Notes: generated from the letters alone by a model not told the origin. A DNA stretch of 64,000 bases from DATBGZ01 sp963803115 (GCA_963803115.1 CAWDLN010000008.1:682001-746000); one strand, 5' to 3'. Shown: positions 27,871 through 38,719, numbered from the stretch's first letter. Translations and numbers: made by a program.

Positions 27871-29651
27871 TTAGGGCATCGTCGGCGGGGTGACCCGGCG
27901 ACGCTTGGCCTCGATGAATGTGCGGAGCCTCGCCAGCGGCCAGGCGTTGATGACGTCGGCGGCGGTGAGCCAGCCGCGCTGGGCGGTCCCGACGCCGTAG
28001 CGGAGGTAGTTCAGGTGGACGGTGGCGTGGGCGTCGGTGTTGATCGCGAACTTCACGCCGAACCGTTTCGCGCGCAGGATCAGCTCGTCGGAGAGGTCGA
28101 GGCCGATCGGGAAAGCTGTTGACCTCCAAGACCGTCCCGGTGCGCGGCGGCCGCCTCGAACACGGCGTCGAGGTCCGCCTCGACCGGGGGCCGTTTGCCG
28201 AGCAGTCGGGTGATGGGGTGGCCGATGATGGTGACGTACGGGATTCTCGCACGCCCGGACGAGCCGCGATGGTCATGGCCTTGCTGGGCTGGGTGAAGTG
28301 CGAGTGGACAGAGGCGACGCAGAGGTCGAAGCCGGCCAGGAAGTCCAGCGTCCCAGTCCACGCTCGCCGTCCGGGCCGATGTTCAGCTCGGTGCCGTGCA
28401 GCAGCTCATCTCCCCCTGCAGGCCAAGCTGCCGTAGCCGTGCCCGCTGGGCGAGCATCTTCTCGTCGGTCATCCGCTGCATGGGCAGGTTCTTGGCGTGG
28501 TCGGTGACCGCGTAGTACCGGTAGCCGCGGGCGCGGGCCGCGGCGACCATGTCCTCCAATGTGGACACTCCGTCGGTGAGGTTAGTGTGGGTGTGCAGGT
28601 CGCCGCGGATGTCCTGCTCGGTGACCAGGTCGGGCAGCTCACCGCGCGCCGCCGCCTCGATCTCGCCGCGGTCCTCCCGCAGCGTCGGCGGGATCCACGG
28701 CAGCCCCAGCCGCTCGTAAACCTCCTCCTCGGTACTCGGACGCGACCAGCTCACCATCGTCGAGCCGCGAAACAGGCCGTACTCGGACAGCTTGAGCCCC
28801 GCGCGCACCGCGATCTCCCGGGTGCGGACGTTGTGGGCCTTCGAGCCGGTGAAGTACTGCATCGCCGCGCCCCAGGACCTGCGGCGGCACCACCCGCAGG
28901 TCGACCTGCAGGCCCGTCGGCGGTGCGGATGGAGGTCTTGGTCGGTCCGCTGCGCGATGACCTCGGCGACGAGTCGGCAGCGCCGGCGAACGCGGCCATC
29001 AGCCGGGCCGGAGTCGTCCGCGGCGGCCAGGATGTCCACGTCGCCGATGGTCTCCCGCATCCGGCGCAGCGAGCCGGCATACGGCGCACCGCTCGCAGCC
29101 GGGTACGGCCGACAGGGCGGCGACGATCTCCTCGGCGGCCTCCATCGCGAGCCTCGAGGAGCACCCGGCCGCCGGCTCGCGGCGAGCAGGTCGATGCCGT
29201 GCTGGAGGTTTGCCAGCCGTCCTTGGCGCCGAAGCCGCGCAGCCCTTCGAGCCCGCCCGTCCTCGATCGCGGTCACCGAGATCGGCGATCGAGGCTGACG
29301 CCGAGTTCCTCGTACAGGGCGACGGCCCGCTTCGGGCCGAGGCGCGGGGATGCGGGTCAGCTCCCGTACGCCCGCGGGAACTTCGCCCGCGCAGCTTCTC
29401 CACGGCCTCGATCCGGCCGGTGTGCAAGGTACTCCTTGATCTTCCCGGCGATGGAACTTGCCCACGTTCGGGATCTCGCTCCAGCGCCTTGCGGTCCAGG
29501 GTGGCCACGTCAGCCGGGTGACCCGCGATGGACCGGGCGCGCCGCCTTCTCGTACACCCGGGCCCTGAACGCCTCACCTCCGGTGATCGCGATGAGGTCG
29601 GCGTACTCCTGGAACAACTCCGCGACGGTGTCGTTCGGCCGGGCAATGATG
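27871..29651 (-). pseudogene. PolX-type DNA polymerase/PHP-domain protein, many frameshifts
   Basis: Joined pieces give a bacterial PolX. The N-terminal helix-hairpin region reads NDTVAELFQEYADLIAITGG, followed by GDVDILAA-type nucleotidyltransferase residues and VRAGLKLSEYGLFRG. The PHP domain has DLHTHTNLTDGVSTLEDMV, YYAVTDHAKNL, VASVHSHF-like residues and AINTDAHATVHL. PolX fills DNA gaps in repair, and its PHP domain has exonuclease activity. Roughly ten frame changes interrupt it. No ATG/GTG start is obvious at the 5' end. Confidence 0.7.
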
Positions 29652-29843
29652 TGAGTCTAGACTTGGCCCCCGGCCGGTCGGAGCCCAAGCACCGGCAAGC
29701 ACCGAGGTCGCCAGGAGCACCGCAGTACGTCGATTCACGGTCAGCGCAGCACGCGTGTGCGTTACGGTGTACCCGCAACGACCACTCCACCGCCGAAACA
29801 CAACCAACCGACGGCGTCGCCGCAGCCACACGGGGGGTTGGCT

Positions 29844-30241
29844 ATGAGAGCATTGGTACCTCGGATGTTCGCGGACGTAGAGGACTGGGTCGAGACCGAG
29901 TTGGCCACCTGGGGGCCCGACCAATCCGGGTCGAGGACTTTCGGGACCAGGACAAGTACGTAGTGCGGGCCGAGCTGCCCGGCATCGACCCAGAGCGCGA
30001 TGTCAAGGTCAGTGTCGATCACGGCGTGCTGACGGTCGAGGCCGAGCGCGCCGAGGAGAAGCATGAAAAGCATCGCACCGAGTTCCGCTACGGTGCCCTC
30101 CGGCGATCGGTGACACTGCCGAGCCCGGCGGACGAGGACAAGATCAGCGCACGGTACGACAAGGGCATCCTGGAAGTCACCGTGCCGCTGCGGCAACCCG
30201 AGCCGGCAGGACGCACAATACCGGTCAATAAGGCTGGCTGA
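29844..30241 (+). CDS. Hsp20 family small heat-shock protein (copy 4), one frameshift in a G run
   Basis: The ATG follows GGGGGGTTGGCT and opens MRALVPRMFADVEDWVE, close to the start of copy 3. At the GGGGG run near 29,910 the frame shifts. Adding one G gives RVEDFRDQDKYVVRAELPGI and a full alpha-crystallin domain ending ISARYDKGILEVTVPL. The corrected length is about 132 residues. No DevR-like box is visible upstream. Confidence 0.8.
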
Positions 30242-30282
30242 CTTCTTCGGCGATCCCGACCGACACGACGGCACAAGTGGTG

Positions 30283-30486
30283 CTTGTGGTCCCAGGCGCG
30301 ACGGAGGGGGACGCGCTCGAGGATCGCGTCATCGCCCTCACCGAGGCGGTTCGCACGTTGGCGCACGGGCTGCAGGATGCTCAACTCACCGGAAAGGGCA
30401 TCGATCAGGTCCAGGTCGCTCGTGCCGCCCGCCTCGCCGAACGAGATCCTTATCGCCGCCGGGGAGCCGCCCAACCCCGTAATTGA
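30283..30486 (+). pseudogene. fragment repeating the C-terminal tail of the DUF2267-like protein
   Basis: The frame includes ALTEAVRTLAHGLQDAQL and GIDQVQVARAARLAE, nearly the same as the end of the gene at 24981-25625. The N-terminal DUF2267 part is missing. A further frameshift near 30,440 hides a tail reading EILIAAGEPPNPVIEQ. The DNA identity is high over about 130 bp, so this is a partial duplicate. Confidence 0.55.
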
Positions 30487-30582
30487 GCAATCGTTGGGGC
30501 TGCGCTACCGGCTGACGGCGGCCGCGCCGCGATACTTCCCTCTACGCAATCGCACCGGACTTTGCCGCGACGCGTCGGCGGC

Positions 30583-33012
30583 TCAGGCCGCCATCCGCGA
30601 AGTGTTGGCCAGTGTTACGGTTCCGCCAGGCAGGAGCGTCACTTCGCGACCCCGGCAATGGATCCGAATAGGACGGTGGTCGCCGCGTGCTGAGCTGACT
30701 CGGATGTCCGCCTCCGAAACCCGTAACCGCAGCCGGTGGCGGCGGTAGCGGATGTCGAGCTCGAGCACGCCAAGGTCGCGTCGGCCAGAACGGATTGAGC
30801 AAAAGCGTCGCCGCGGGTCTCGACGCCGGCGAAGCAGCGCTGCAGGAGGTCGACCGAACCGGCCATGGCGGCCAGGTGGATGCCTTCGGGGGTGGTGCCG
30901 CCCTGGATGTCGGTGACATCGGCGGACAGTGCCCGGAGCAGGTAGTCCAGCGCCTGGGCCCGCTGGCTGCGGGCCAGCACCCAGGCGTGCACGACCGCGC
31001 TGAGCGTCGATCCGTGGGAGGTGCGGGCCAGGTAGTAGTCGACGGTGCGCGGGATCGCCTCCGGCGGCAGCGGGTAGCCGAGGCGCCGCAGGAGCGTCTC
31101 CGCAGCTCGTCGGCGCTGAACAGGTACAGCAGCATCAGGACGTCGGCTTGCTTGGAGCCTGGTACCGGTTGGGATCGTCGCCCTCGGCCTCGAGGATGCG
31201 GTCGAGCCGGCGGATGTCGCCGTAGCGGCCGCGGTAGCTGGCCCAGTCGAGCTCCTCGAGCTGCTCGTATCCCTCGAACTGGCTGATCACCCGTCGGGTG
31301 GAACGGCACGAACATCCGGCGGGTGATGTGCTGCCAGCGTTCGTTCCTCGGCGGCGGTGAGCCCGAGCGCCTGCGCGCAGTTCCGCGCGTCGGTCGGGCG
31401 ACAGTCTCGCAGTGCGTCGGCCGCCCGAAGCAGCACCCAGACCACCATCACGTTGGTGTAGGCGTTGTTGTCGATGCCGGTCGGTGCGCTGCCGGGTAGC
31501 CGGTGTGGAACTCGTCCGGGCCCATGACGCCGCGGATGACGTAGCGGGCCTTTCGCGTCGTACTCGGCGAGGTCGGCGAAGAACCGGGCGACCTCGAGGA
31601 TCATCTCCGCGCCGTGGTCGTCGAGGAACTGGCGGTCGCCGGTCGCCTGCCAGTATTGCCAGGTGTTGTAGGCGACCGCAAGCCCGACGTGTCGCTGCCG
31701 GTGGGTGACGTCCTCGACCCATCGGCCGGACACCGGGTTGAGGTGCAGTCGCTGGCTCTCCTCGCGGCCGGTGCTGCGCGGACTGCCACGGGATACATGG
31801 CGCCGGTCCGTGCCCGCAGCGCGGGCCGCCCGCCGCGCCGCCGGCAGGCGACGGTACCGGTAGAGCAGCAGGCCCCGGCTCACCTCCGGCATGCGTAGAC
31901 TCAGGACGGGAAAGACGAACAGCTCGTCCCAGAAGACATGGCCGCGGTAGGCCTCACCGTGCAGCCCACGCGCGGGCACCCCGACGTCGGCGTCGGCGCT
32001 GTGCGGGGTCAGCGTCTGCAGGACGTGGAACAGGTGCAGCCGGACGGCTGCCAGCGCGGCCGCCGCCGCCCGCGCAGGCTCAGGTGGAAGCGGCGCCAGA
32101 GCCTGGCTCCACGCCAACGCGTGCGTCGGCCAGCAGGTCGTCGAAGTCGCCGAGCCAGGCCAGGTCCAGCGTCGGCCGCGCGTCCTCCGGCGCGGACACG
32201 GCCCGGTCCCGCGATGTATAGACGCGTGACGACCTTCTCCACGATCGCGACCGCCGTCTGTCCGTCCGGACGGAGCAGCTCAGTTCCTCGCCCGAACTGG
32301 CCGGCCGTCGGCGACGTCCCGCCGCGCCATCCGGTGCTGCTCGGAGCACCGGGTCCGGGCCGCCATGGCGATCCGGACCTGCGACTGGTTGGTCGTCCGT
32401 ACCACAGAGGATTGTCTCCGGCCCGACTCCGCTCCGGCCCGGTCCGGTCCGGATCAGGTGCCGGCTCGCCAGGCTCGGCATAGCGGCGACACCCGGTGTT
32501 GCGCACCGCGGTGTCCACAGTGGACCGAACGGTGACCGGACCGGACCAGCCGTGCGGCGTCGATCGTGGTCTGCAGCGCGCACACATGCGGCAGGCCGAG
32601 GTGGACCAGCCGGCGCTGCGTCACGGCGTCACGCCGGCCGACGTGCGTCGCGGATCCTGAAGCGCCGGACCAGCAGGCCCCGGGCCGCAGGTCCAGCTCG
32701 TGCTGGTCGTCCAGCACGTCGACGCGCGTCGGCTGCGCCGAGCCATGGCGCCGTCCGCGCCGATCCGGAACGTCAGCGGAAGCCAGTTCGGCACGTTGAC
32801 CAGGCTCTCGTTCTCGACGACCTCGCCGCGCTACCGTGTCCCGGAGGCCGGTTGTAGCAGCCGGCCAGGTAGGTGCCCGGGTAGTGGTACCCATCGGCCC
32901 GATGCTCGGGCACGGCGCCCCGCGTCGCCAGGTAGCCGTTGCCGAGCGTGCACAGCGCCTCGCGGACGCCCTCGGCTTCGGCGCCGTCGAACACGACCGA
33001 CCAGTCCGTCAC
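30583..33012 (-). pseudogene. glycoside hydrolase family 65 (trehalose/maltose/kojibiose phosphorylase-like), many frameshifts
   Basis: In reconstructed order the protein shows CTLGNGYLATRGAVPEH and DGYHYPGTYLAGCYN at the N-terminus. It then has GLHGEAYRGHVFWDELFVFP (with the catalytic acid region), VAYNTWQYWQATGD, GIDNNAYTNVMVVWVLLRA and GHEVTL-like C-terminal strands. This is GH65, which phosphorolyses alpha-glucosidic disaccharides. M. tuberculosis Rv2006 carries a GH65 part and is DosR-regulated. The length of about 810 codons is normal. I suggest GTG at 33012 as start. Frame changes are frequent while motifs are intact. Confidence 0.75.
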
Positions 33013-33109
33013 GCCGTTACCCCGCGTCGCTCCGGCACCTGTCCGCCGCGGTGCCCCGTCGACATCGCGGATCACCAACGATGACGACCACGGCGCGTCG
33101 TACGGCGTT

Positions 33110-34111
33110 ATGGGGGTTTCCGGGCCCCCGGCGACGGCAACGGAGCTGCAGCGGGCGCTGTACGACGCGGCCGCGCGGGCGATGCTGGCCCCGTCCATCC
33201 TCAACAGCCAGCCCTGGCGCTGGCGCGTGCACCGGTCGTCGGCCGCGCTGTACGCCGACCCGACCGGCAGATCGGGTCGATCGACCCGCACGGACGGCTG
33301 CTCACGCTCAGCTGCGGTGCGGCGCTGCACCACGCCTGCGTCGCGCTGCGCGTGCGTGGTCTGGAGCCAGAGCGTGAGCCGGATGCGGACCCCGCTAACC
33401 CGACCTGCTGGCCCGGATAAGCGTGAGCGGACCGCACGACGTCCGGCCGGCCGAACTGCGGCGGAATCGGGTGCCATCGGTCAACGGCACAGCGACCGGC
33501 GGATGATCGCGGCCCGGTGCCGGTCCGCCACGCGACATCGAGCTCCTCCGGAGGACCGCAGCCGACACGGGGTGCAGCTGCACCTGGTGACGGCCGAGCA
33601 GAAGCCGTTCCTGGCCATGGCGGCGGAAAGCGCCCAGACGATGGAGGAGCGGGACGAGCCGTACCAGCGCGACCTGGTGGCCTGGACGGACGACCGCCGC
33701 GCGGTGAAGGGGTGCCGACGGAGACGCTGGTCGGCAACGTCTCCCGGCCGGTCCCGTTGCGGGACTTCGCCGGCGGCGGTGAGACGGCGCTCCACCCGGG
33801 CTCGGGCGACGACGCCTTCGCCGACTACCTCGTCCTCGCGACCGCGGGCGACGAGCCGCTCGACTGGCTGCGCGGCGGCGAGGCGATGAGCGCCGTCTGG
33901 CTGATGGCCACGGCCAGCACGATCGCCGCCTCGGTGATGAGCAACGTGATCGAGGTGCCAGGGGCGCGCGCCCTGATCGCCGGCCTGCTGCCAGGGCACG
34001 GATACCCGCAGATCGTGCTCCGGATCGGTATCGCGGCCCAGCCGACGCCGCCACCGGCCAGCCCGCGACGACATCCCAGAGACTGTCATCGATGTAGTCG
34101 ACCAAGATTGA
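33110..34111 (+). pseudogene. Acg-type nitroreductase-like protein (copy 2), several frameshifts
   Basis: Pieces match copy 1 in order: APSILNSQPWRWRVHRSS, then LLTLSCGAALHHACVALR, then QRHSDRRMIA, then VQLHLVTAEQKPFLAMAAES, then LDWLRGGEAMSAVWLMA. The end ETVIDVVDQD is parallel to the QVVEIVES end of copy 1. At least three frame changes occur (near 33,275, 33,415 and 33,715). The ATG at 33110 has no strong ribosome site. It is divergent from the GH65 gene. Confidence 0.75.
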
Positions 34112-34339
34112 GCCGAGGTCGTGATAGCACCTCGGCGGGCGGAGCCGCCGTGCATCGTGCTCCGTGAATCCCTCATCGACGCGTGCCGTCATCGGGACGA
34201 GAGGTGGCGCGATCGCAGGAGTCCCGTTGAAAGCAGACAAAGGGTCCACACGCGAATTACATGATTGTGATTCCACTGTGTTCGGTGACGTAGGCGAAAG
34301 GTCGGAGATGAGGGTGTCTGAACTCTTCCAAATCTAAAG

Positions 34340-35684
34340 AGTTACATTCATGAGATCTTAGCTTCGGCGTGCCGTCGCGGTGCTGGACCTGATCGGCGAG
34401 AGCCTTCGGCGTCATGGGTGTTTCGTATCGTGGTCAGGTGGACGAGGAGGCGCTGGCGGAGAAGCTGGCCAGGATGCGGTCGCAGCTCGACGAGCGGCAG
34501 TGGCGGCGTCTGCTGGGTGCGGAGGCGGAGGCGATCGGCTGGGGTGGGATCGGGCTGGTGGCGCGGCTGACGGGGGCGTCGGTAACACGGTGCCAGAGGG
34601 CGTGAACGAGGTCCGTGCGGGCGTGGTCGATGACGGTCGGGTACGGGCGCCGGGGGCGGGTCGGCCGGCGGTGGAGAGGCTCCAGCCGGGTATCGAGGAC
34701 GCGTTGGAGGCGCTGGTCGGGCCGGAGACCCGCGGGGATCCGAAGTCGCCGTTGCGGTGGACGACCAAGTCGGCGGGCAATCTGGTGAAGGGTCTGGTAC
34801 GCCTCGGTTTCCAGGCGAGCGCCAAGAAGACCGTGGCCCGGTTGCTCCAGGCCGGCTACCGGCTGCAGGCGACGTTCAAGACCAAGGAGGGCGCCAGCAT
34901 CCGGACCGGGATGCCCAGTTCAGCCACATCAACGCCATGGCCGGGAGTTCCTGGCCGCGGGCGACCCGGTGATCTCGGTGGACACGAAGAAGAAGGAACT
35001 GGTCGGCGAGTACGCCAACGGGGGCCGGGAGTGGCAGCCGCAAGGGCCAGCCGGTGCAGGTCAACGGACACGACTTTCCGACCGGGGTGCCCAAGGCGAT
35101 CCCGTACGGGGTCTACGACATCGGCGCCGACGACGGGTTCGTGTCGGTGGGCGTGGACCACGACACGGCCCCGTTCGCGGTCAACGCCATCCGCACCTGG
35201 TGGCACCAGGTGGGCGCAAGCGATACCCGGACACCAGCCGGCTGCTGCTCACCGCCGACGGGGGCGGCTCCAACGGCTACCGGCTGCGCGCCTGGAAGGT
35301 CGAACTCGCGGCAGCTGGCCGCCGAGATCGGCCTGGACATCACGGTCGTGCCACTACCCGCCCGGCACGAGCAAGTGGAACAAGGTCGAGCACCGGCTGT
35401 TCTCGTTCATCTCCATCAACTGGCGCGGCCGGCCGCTGACCGAGTACCAGGTCGTGATCGAGACCATCGCGGCCACCACGACGAAGACCGGCCTGACCGT
35501 CGAGGCGGTACTCGACGAGGGCACCTACCCGACCGGGGTGAAGGTCACCAAAGCCCAGATGGGAGCCGTTCCCCTTGAGCCACACCAGTTCCACGGCGAA
35601 TGGAACTACACCATCCACAAGGACCGGACTCGGAACCAGCACCAATCAAGCGAGTCAGGCCGAGATCACCCAAGTAATACTTCG
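34340..35684 (+). mobile_element. ISAzo13-type insertion sequence
   Basis: The transposase remnant at 34414-35640 is flanked by imperfect inverted ends. The left end (34340-34360) contains TTACATTCATGAGATCT, and the right end read inward contains TTACTTGGGTGATCT. The right end falls a few bases from the stop codon of the kinase gene at 35692. No clear target duplication is visible, and the boundaries are approximate. Confidence 0.4.
34414..35640 (+). pseudogene. ISAzo13-family (Rhodopirellula-type) DDE transposase, frameshifted
   Basis: Joined frames give a typical ISAzo13 transposase: LAEKLARMRSQLDERQWRR, SPLRWTTKSAGNLVKGL, DPVISVDTKKKELVGEYANG (first catalytic Asp), LLLTADGGGSNGYRLRAWK (second Asp) and WNKVEHRLFSFISINWRGRP (Glu). 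It encodes about 400 residues when corrected. At least five frame changes make it inactive as read. The ATG at 34414 lacks a strong ribosome site; GTG at 34438 is an alternative. Confidence 0.75.
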
Positions 35685-35691
35685 GTGAGCC

Positions 35692-37173
35692 CTAAACGTC
35701 CGGACGCACGACCGGGTGCGGCCTGCGGACGGCCTCGAGCGCCTCCGCCACCGATGGGTCCACGGTCCTGTCGGTTCGGATGACCGTCGCGTCCGGCCAC
35801 GGCTCGGCCTCGCGCCGCAACCGCGCCGCTATGCTCTCGTCGGCGTCGGACGCGGAACCTGTCCGGGCCCGCAGACGGGCGGACATGACATCGAGGTCTG
35901 CGACGCATCGCAGTGCCACGAAGGCGCTGTGCGTACGCATCGCCGTCTTCGCCGCCATGTCGCGCCAGGCGCTTCGCGACCACGTGGCGTCCAGGACCAC
36001 CGTCTCCCCCCGTTCCAGGAGCATCTGGGCACGCGCCAAGAGCTGTGTGTACGTCTTCTCGGTCCACGCCGCGGAGTACAGCCCCGCGCCGAACTCCGCT
36101 GGCGCCGGGGTCAGCGGGTCGATCCCCGCAAGCTCCTTGCGCACAGGGTCACTGGACACGACCACGGCACCGAGCCGGTCGGCGAGAGCACCGGCCAAAG
36201 TGGACTTTCCGCTTGCCGGCGGCCCGCCCACGACAACCAGTGACACCCGGCCCCTCCTCAGGTGCTCGACGGTCAGCTCCGCGTGGCGCGCGATGTCCGT
36301 CACCGCAGCCTCGTCTCCCTGGGCGTGGCGCATGCACGACACCTTCGCCCGTACGAACGCGCGGTAGGCGACGAAGTGATGCCGCAACGACGCCGGCGCC
36401 GGGTCTGCCGCGAACTCGGAATACCAGTGCAGCAGCCGCGCGCCCAGGTCGGGCTGGCCGAGGTACTCCAGGTCCATGGCCAGGAACGCGATGTCATCGA
36501 GCCCGTCGAGATAGCGCAGCCGGTCGTCGAACTCGATGCAGTCCAGCATCCTCGGACCGTCCGGCAGGCAGAAGATGTCCTCGGCGAGCAGATCGCCGTG
36601 CCCGTCCACGATCCGACCGCTGGACACGCGCGTGTCAAACAACGCCGCCCGACCGTCCAGAAACTCGAGCGTCTCATGTTCGATCTCGGCCGCGACGCCG
36701 TCGTCGAGCACCCCGCCCCGGTAGGGGACCACTTGCGCGAATGAGTCCGTCCATCGGCCCCTGATCGCGTCGCGGGTGCCCTCCCGCGAGATCTCGGCGC
36801 CCCGCTGGGCCGCGCTGTGAAATGCCGCAACCATCCGGCCGATGGCTCGGATCTCGTCCGCCAACGGCTCACCCCGCCGCACGAGCGTGGCCAGGCGCCG
36901 ATCCGGTGGCATCCGGCGCATCACAACCATGTGGTCGCACGGAGCGCCGTGAGAGTCCACCACGTCCCAGACGCCGAGATAGACGTCGGGCACGAGGCGC
37001 CGGTTGAGCTCCACCTCGCGATGGCACACGGCCTGCCTGGCCGCACGCGTGGTGAAGTCAACGAAGCCGAGATTCACCGGCTTCTTGATCTTGTACGCTC
37101 GATCGCCAATGAGCAGGACAATCGCGGTATGCGTCTCGTGGGTGGACAGGCGGGCCGGCAGATCAGGGCTCAT
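35692..37173 (-). CDS. aminoglycoside-phosphotransferase-like plus P-loop kinase fusion (Rv2004c-like)
   Basis: The 493-residue protein has an N-terminal APH/HipA-like kinase region with YKIKKPVNLGFVDF and the catalytic motif VDGHGDLLAEDIFC, followed by ECIEFDD-type residues (DCIEFDD). A C-terminal AAA/P-loop kinase domain begins VVVGGPPASGKSTLAGALA. M. tuberculosis Rv2004c has this architecture and is DosR-regulated; the substrate is not known. The ATG at 37173 follows GAAGGGTGACGAGC, so a longer frame is rejected. A DevR-like box lies 108 bp upstream (37281-37295). The frame is intact. Confidence 0.9.
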   Translation of the reverse strand: MSPDLPARLSTHETHTAIVLLIGDRAYKIKKPVNLGFVDFTTRAARQAVCHREVELNRRLVPDVYLGVWDVVDSHGAPCDHMVVMRRMPPDRRLATLVRRGEPLADEIRAIGRMVAAFHSAAQRGAEISREGTRDAIRGRWTDSFAQVVPYRGGVLDDGVAAEIEHETLEFLDGRAALFDTRVSSGRIVDGHGDLLAEDIFCLPDGPRMLDCIEFDDRLRYLDGLDDIAFLAMDLEYLGQPDLGARLLHWYSEFAADPAPASLRHHFVAYRAFVRAKVSCMRHAQGDEAAVTDIARHAELTVEHLRRGRVSLVVVGGPPASGKSTLAGALADRLGAVVVSSDPVRKELAGIDPLTPAPAEFGAGLYSAAWTEKTYTQLLARAQMLLERGETVVLDATWSRSAWRDMAAKTAMRTHSAFVALRCVADLDVMSARLRARTGSASDADESIAARLRREAEPWPDATVIRTDRTVDPSVAEALEAVRRPHPVVRPDV

Positions 37174-37280
37174 GCTCGTCACCCTTCCGTGCGAGCTGGC
37201 GGCGCCGGGCGGATTCGGCTGCATCACCAGCCTCGGCATGACCCCTGGGTCGTGGCAAGGGCCGGCGGCTAGTCGGCACC

Positions 37281-37295
37281 GAGACCTTCGGGCCG
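37281..37295 (-). promoter_or_regulatory. DevR/DosR-like box upstream of the Rv2004c-like gene
   Basis: GAGACCTTCGGGCCG matches the consensus at about 12 of 15 positions. It is 108 bp before the minus-strand kinase start. The next box (37380) faces the other gene. Confidence 0.45.
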
Positions 37296-37379
37296 CGAGA
37301 TCGACGGATTCCGCTCTCTGATGACATCGGAGAGTACGTTATTCGGAAAACATACTCCGTCACGATCCAGCCTTTGCTC

Positions 37380-37394
37380 GGGACCTTGGACCCT
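37380..37394 (+). promoter_or_regulatory. DevR/DosR-like box upstream of the GT4 gene
   Basis: GGGACCTTGGACCCT matches the consensus closely and lies 70 bp before the glycosyltransferase ATG. Confidence 0.6.
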
Positions 37395-37463
37395 GCCGAA
37401 CCGGCCGGCCGTTGCGGTCTGCTGACGCCAGTGATTGGCGTCGACCCGTGAGGGGAGGTCCGC

Positions 37464-38621
37464 ATGCGGATCGGATTGATCGCCCCACCGTGGATTCCAG
37501 TGCCACCCACCGCGTACGGAGGCACCGAGGCGGTGGTTGATAACCTCGCTCGGGGCTTGGCCGCTCTCGGGCACGACGTCGCGTTGTTCACGGTGGGCGA
37601 ATCGACCTGCCCGGTCGCCCGGTTGCACCGGTACCCGAGCGCAGTGCAGCCGATGGGCAACGTCGCCTTCGAATTGGCCCATGCCTTGGCCGCCTATGAG
37701 GCGCTGGCCGGCGTGGACGTCATCCACGACCACACCCTCGCCGGCCCCCTACTCGGTGTGGCTCATGCGACTGGCACACCGGTGTTGGTGACCCACCACG
37801 GCGCGTTCACCGCGGACATGCGCTCCATCTTCGGCGAAGCAGCCCGACACGCCGCCGTCGTCGCCATTTCCCGCAATCAGGCGCGCACCGCCGACGGGGT
37901 GCCGATCACCGCGGTGATTCACCACGGCATCGACACATCCGTGTATGTTCCCGGCCCGGGTGACGGTGAATACCTGTTGTTTCTCGGCCGGATGTCCCCG
38001 GACAAAGGGGTGCACCACGCGGTGAGGGTCGCTCACCGGGCAGGGCGCCGCCTGATATTGGTGGCCAAGATGCGCGAACCGGAGGAGATCGACTACTTCG
38101 ACCGCCAGGTCCGACCGTTGCTCGGCCCCCTCGACGAACTGATCATCGAGGCCGGCCTGCCGGAGCGGCTGGATCTGCTGCGTCACGCCGAGGCATTGCT
38201 CAACCCGATCTGCTGGCCCGAACCGTTCGGGCTGGTGATGGCTGAGGCGTTGGCCTGCGGTACCCCGGTGCTGGCATTCCCTAACGGTGCAGCGCCGGAG
38301 ATCGTCGAGCACGGTCGCACTGGATACCTGTGCGCCGACGAAGACGCCATGATTACCGCCCTGCGTCGGGTACCGACACTGGATCGCGACCGCTGTCGTA
38401 CCACGGCTGAGCGCCGATTCTCCATGCAGCGCATGGCCCGTGACCACGAACGCCTCTACCGCCGCGTCACCACCGCTGTCTGGGGCCGCAAGCCGCTCCG
38501 CCCAGTCGACGTGACATGGCAGAGCACGGCGCAGTACCGGCCAAGCCGGTACCCTGCCTTGGTTGCCGGGAGGCACCGTGTCTTGCCTGGGCCGCGACTG
38601 CCCCGCGAGGAACTGATGTAG
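37464..38621 (+). CDS. GT4-family glycosyltransferase
   Basis: The 385-residue protein has the GT-B fold pattern of family 4. The N-terminal Rossmann reads IAPPWIPVPPTAYGGTE with the GGTE donor loop; then come DVIHDHTLAGPLL, FLGRMSPDKGVHHAVR, and the EX7E-like PEPFGLVMAEALACGTPVLA. GT4 enzymes retain stereochemistry and use nucleotide sugars, for example in glycan, trehalose or glycolipid synthesis. The substrate cannot be told. The ATG follows GAGGGGAGGTCCGC. The last 60 residues are basic and variable. The DevR-like box 70 bp upstream makes it a stress gene. Confidence 0.9.
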   Translation: MRIGLIAPPWIPVPPTAYGGTEAVVDNLARGLAALGHDVALFTVGESTCPVARLHRYPSAVQPMGNVAFELAHALAAYEALAGVDVIHDHTLAGPLLGVAHATGTPVLVTHHGAFTADMRSIFGEAARHAAVVAISRNQARTADGVPITAVIHHGIDTSVYVPGPGDGEYLLFLGRMSPDKGVHHAVRVAHRAGRRLILVAKMREPEEIDYFDRQVRPLLGPLDELIIEAGLPERLDLLRHAEALLNPICWPEPFGLVMAEALACGTPVLAFPNGAAPEIVEHGRTGYLCADEDAMITALRRVPTLDRDRCRTTAERRFSMQRMARDHERLYRRVTTAVWGRKPLRPVDVTWQSTAQYRPSRYPALVAGRHRVLPGPRLPREELM

Positions 38622-38704
38622 TCCGATACCGACTCGAGTCGGTCGACGCGGGAGCTGATCCCACTCGCCGAGCGATCGACCGGCGGCGACAGTCCCGGCA
38701 GGTC

Positions 38705-38719
38705 GGGACCTTCTCCCGT
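38705..38719 (+). promoter_or_regulatory. DevR/DosR-like box close to the start of the membrane-protein gene
   Basis: GGGACCTTCTCCCGT lies only 36 bp before the ATG at 38755, and no Shine-Dalgarno separates them. This arrangement suggests a leaderless transcript. Confidence 0.55.
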
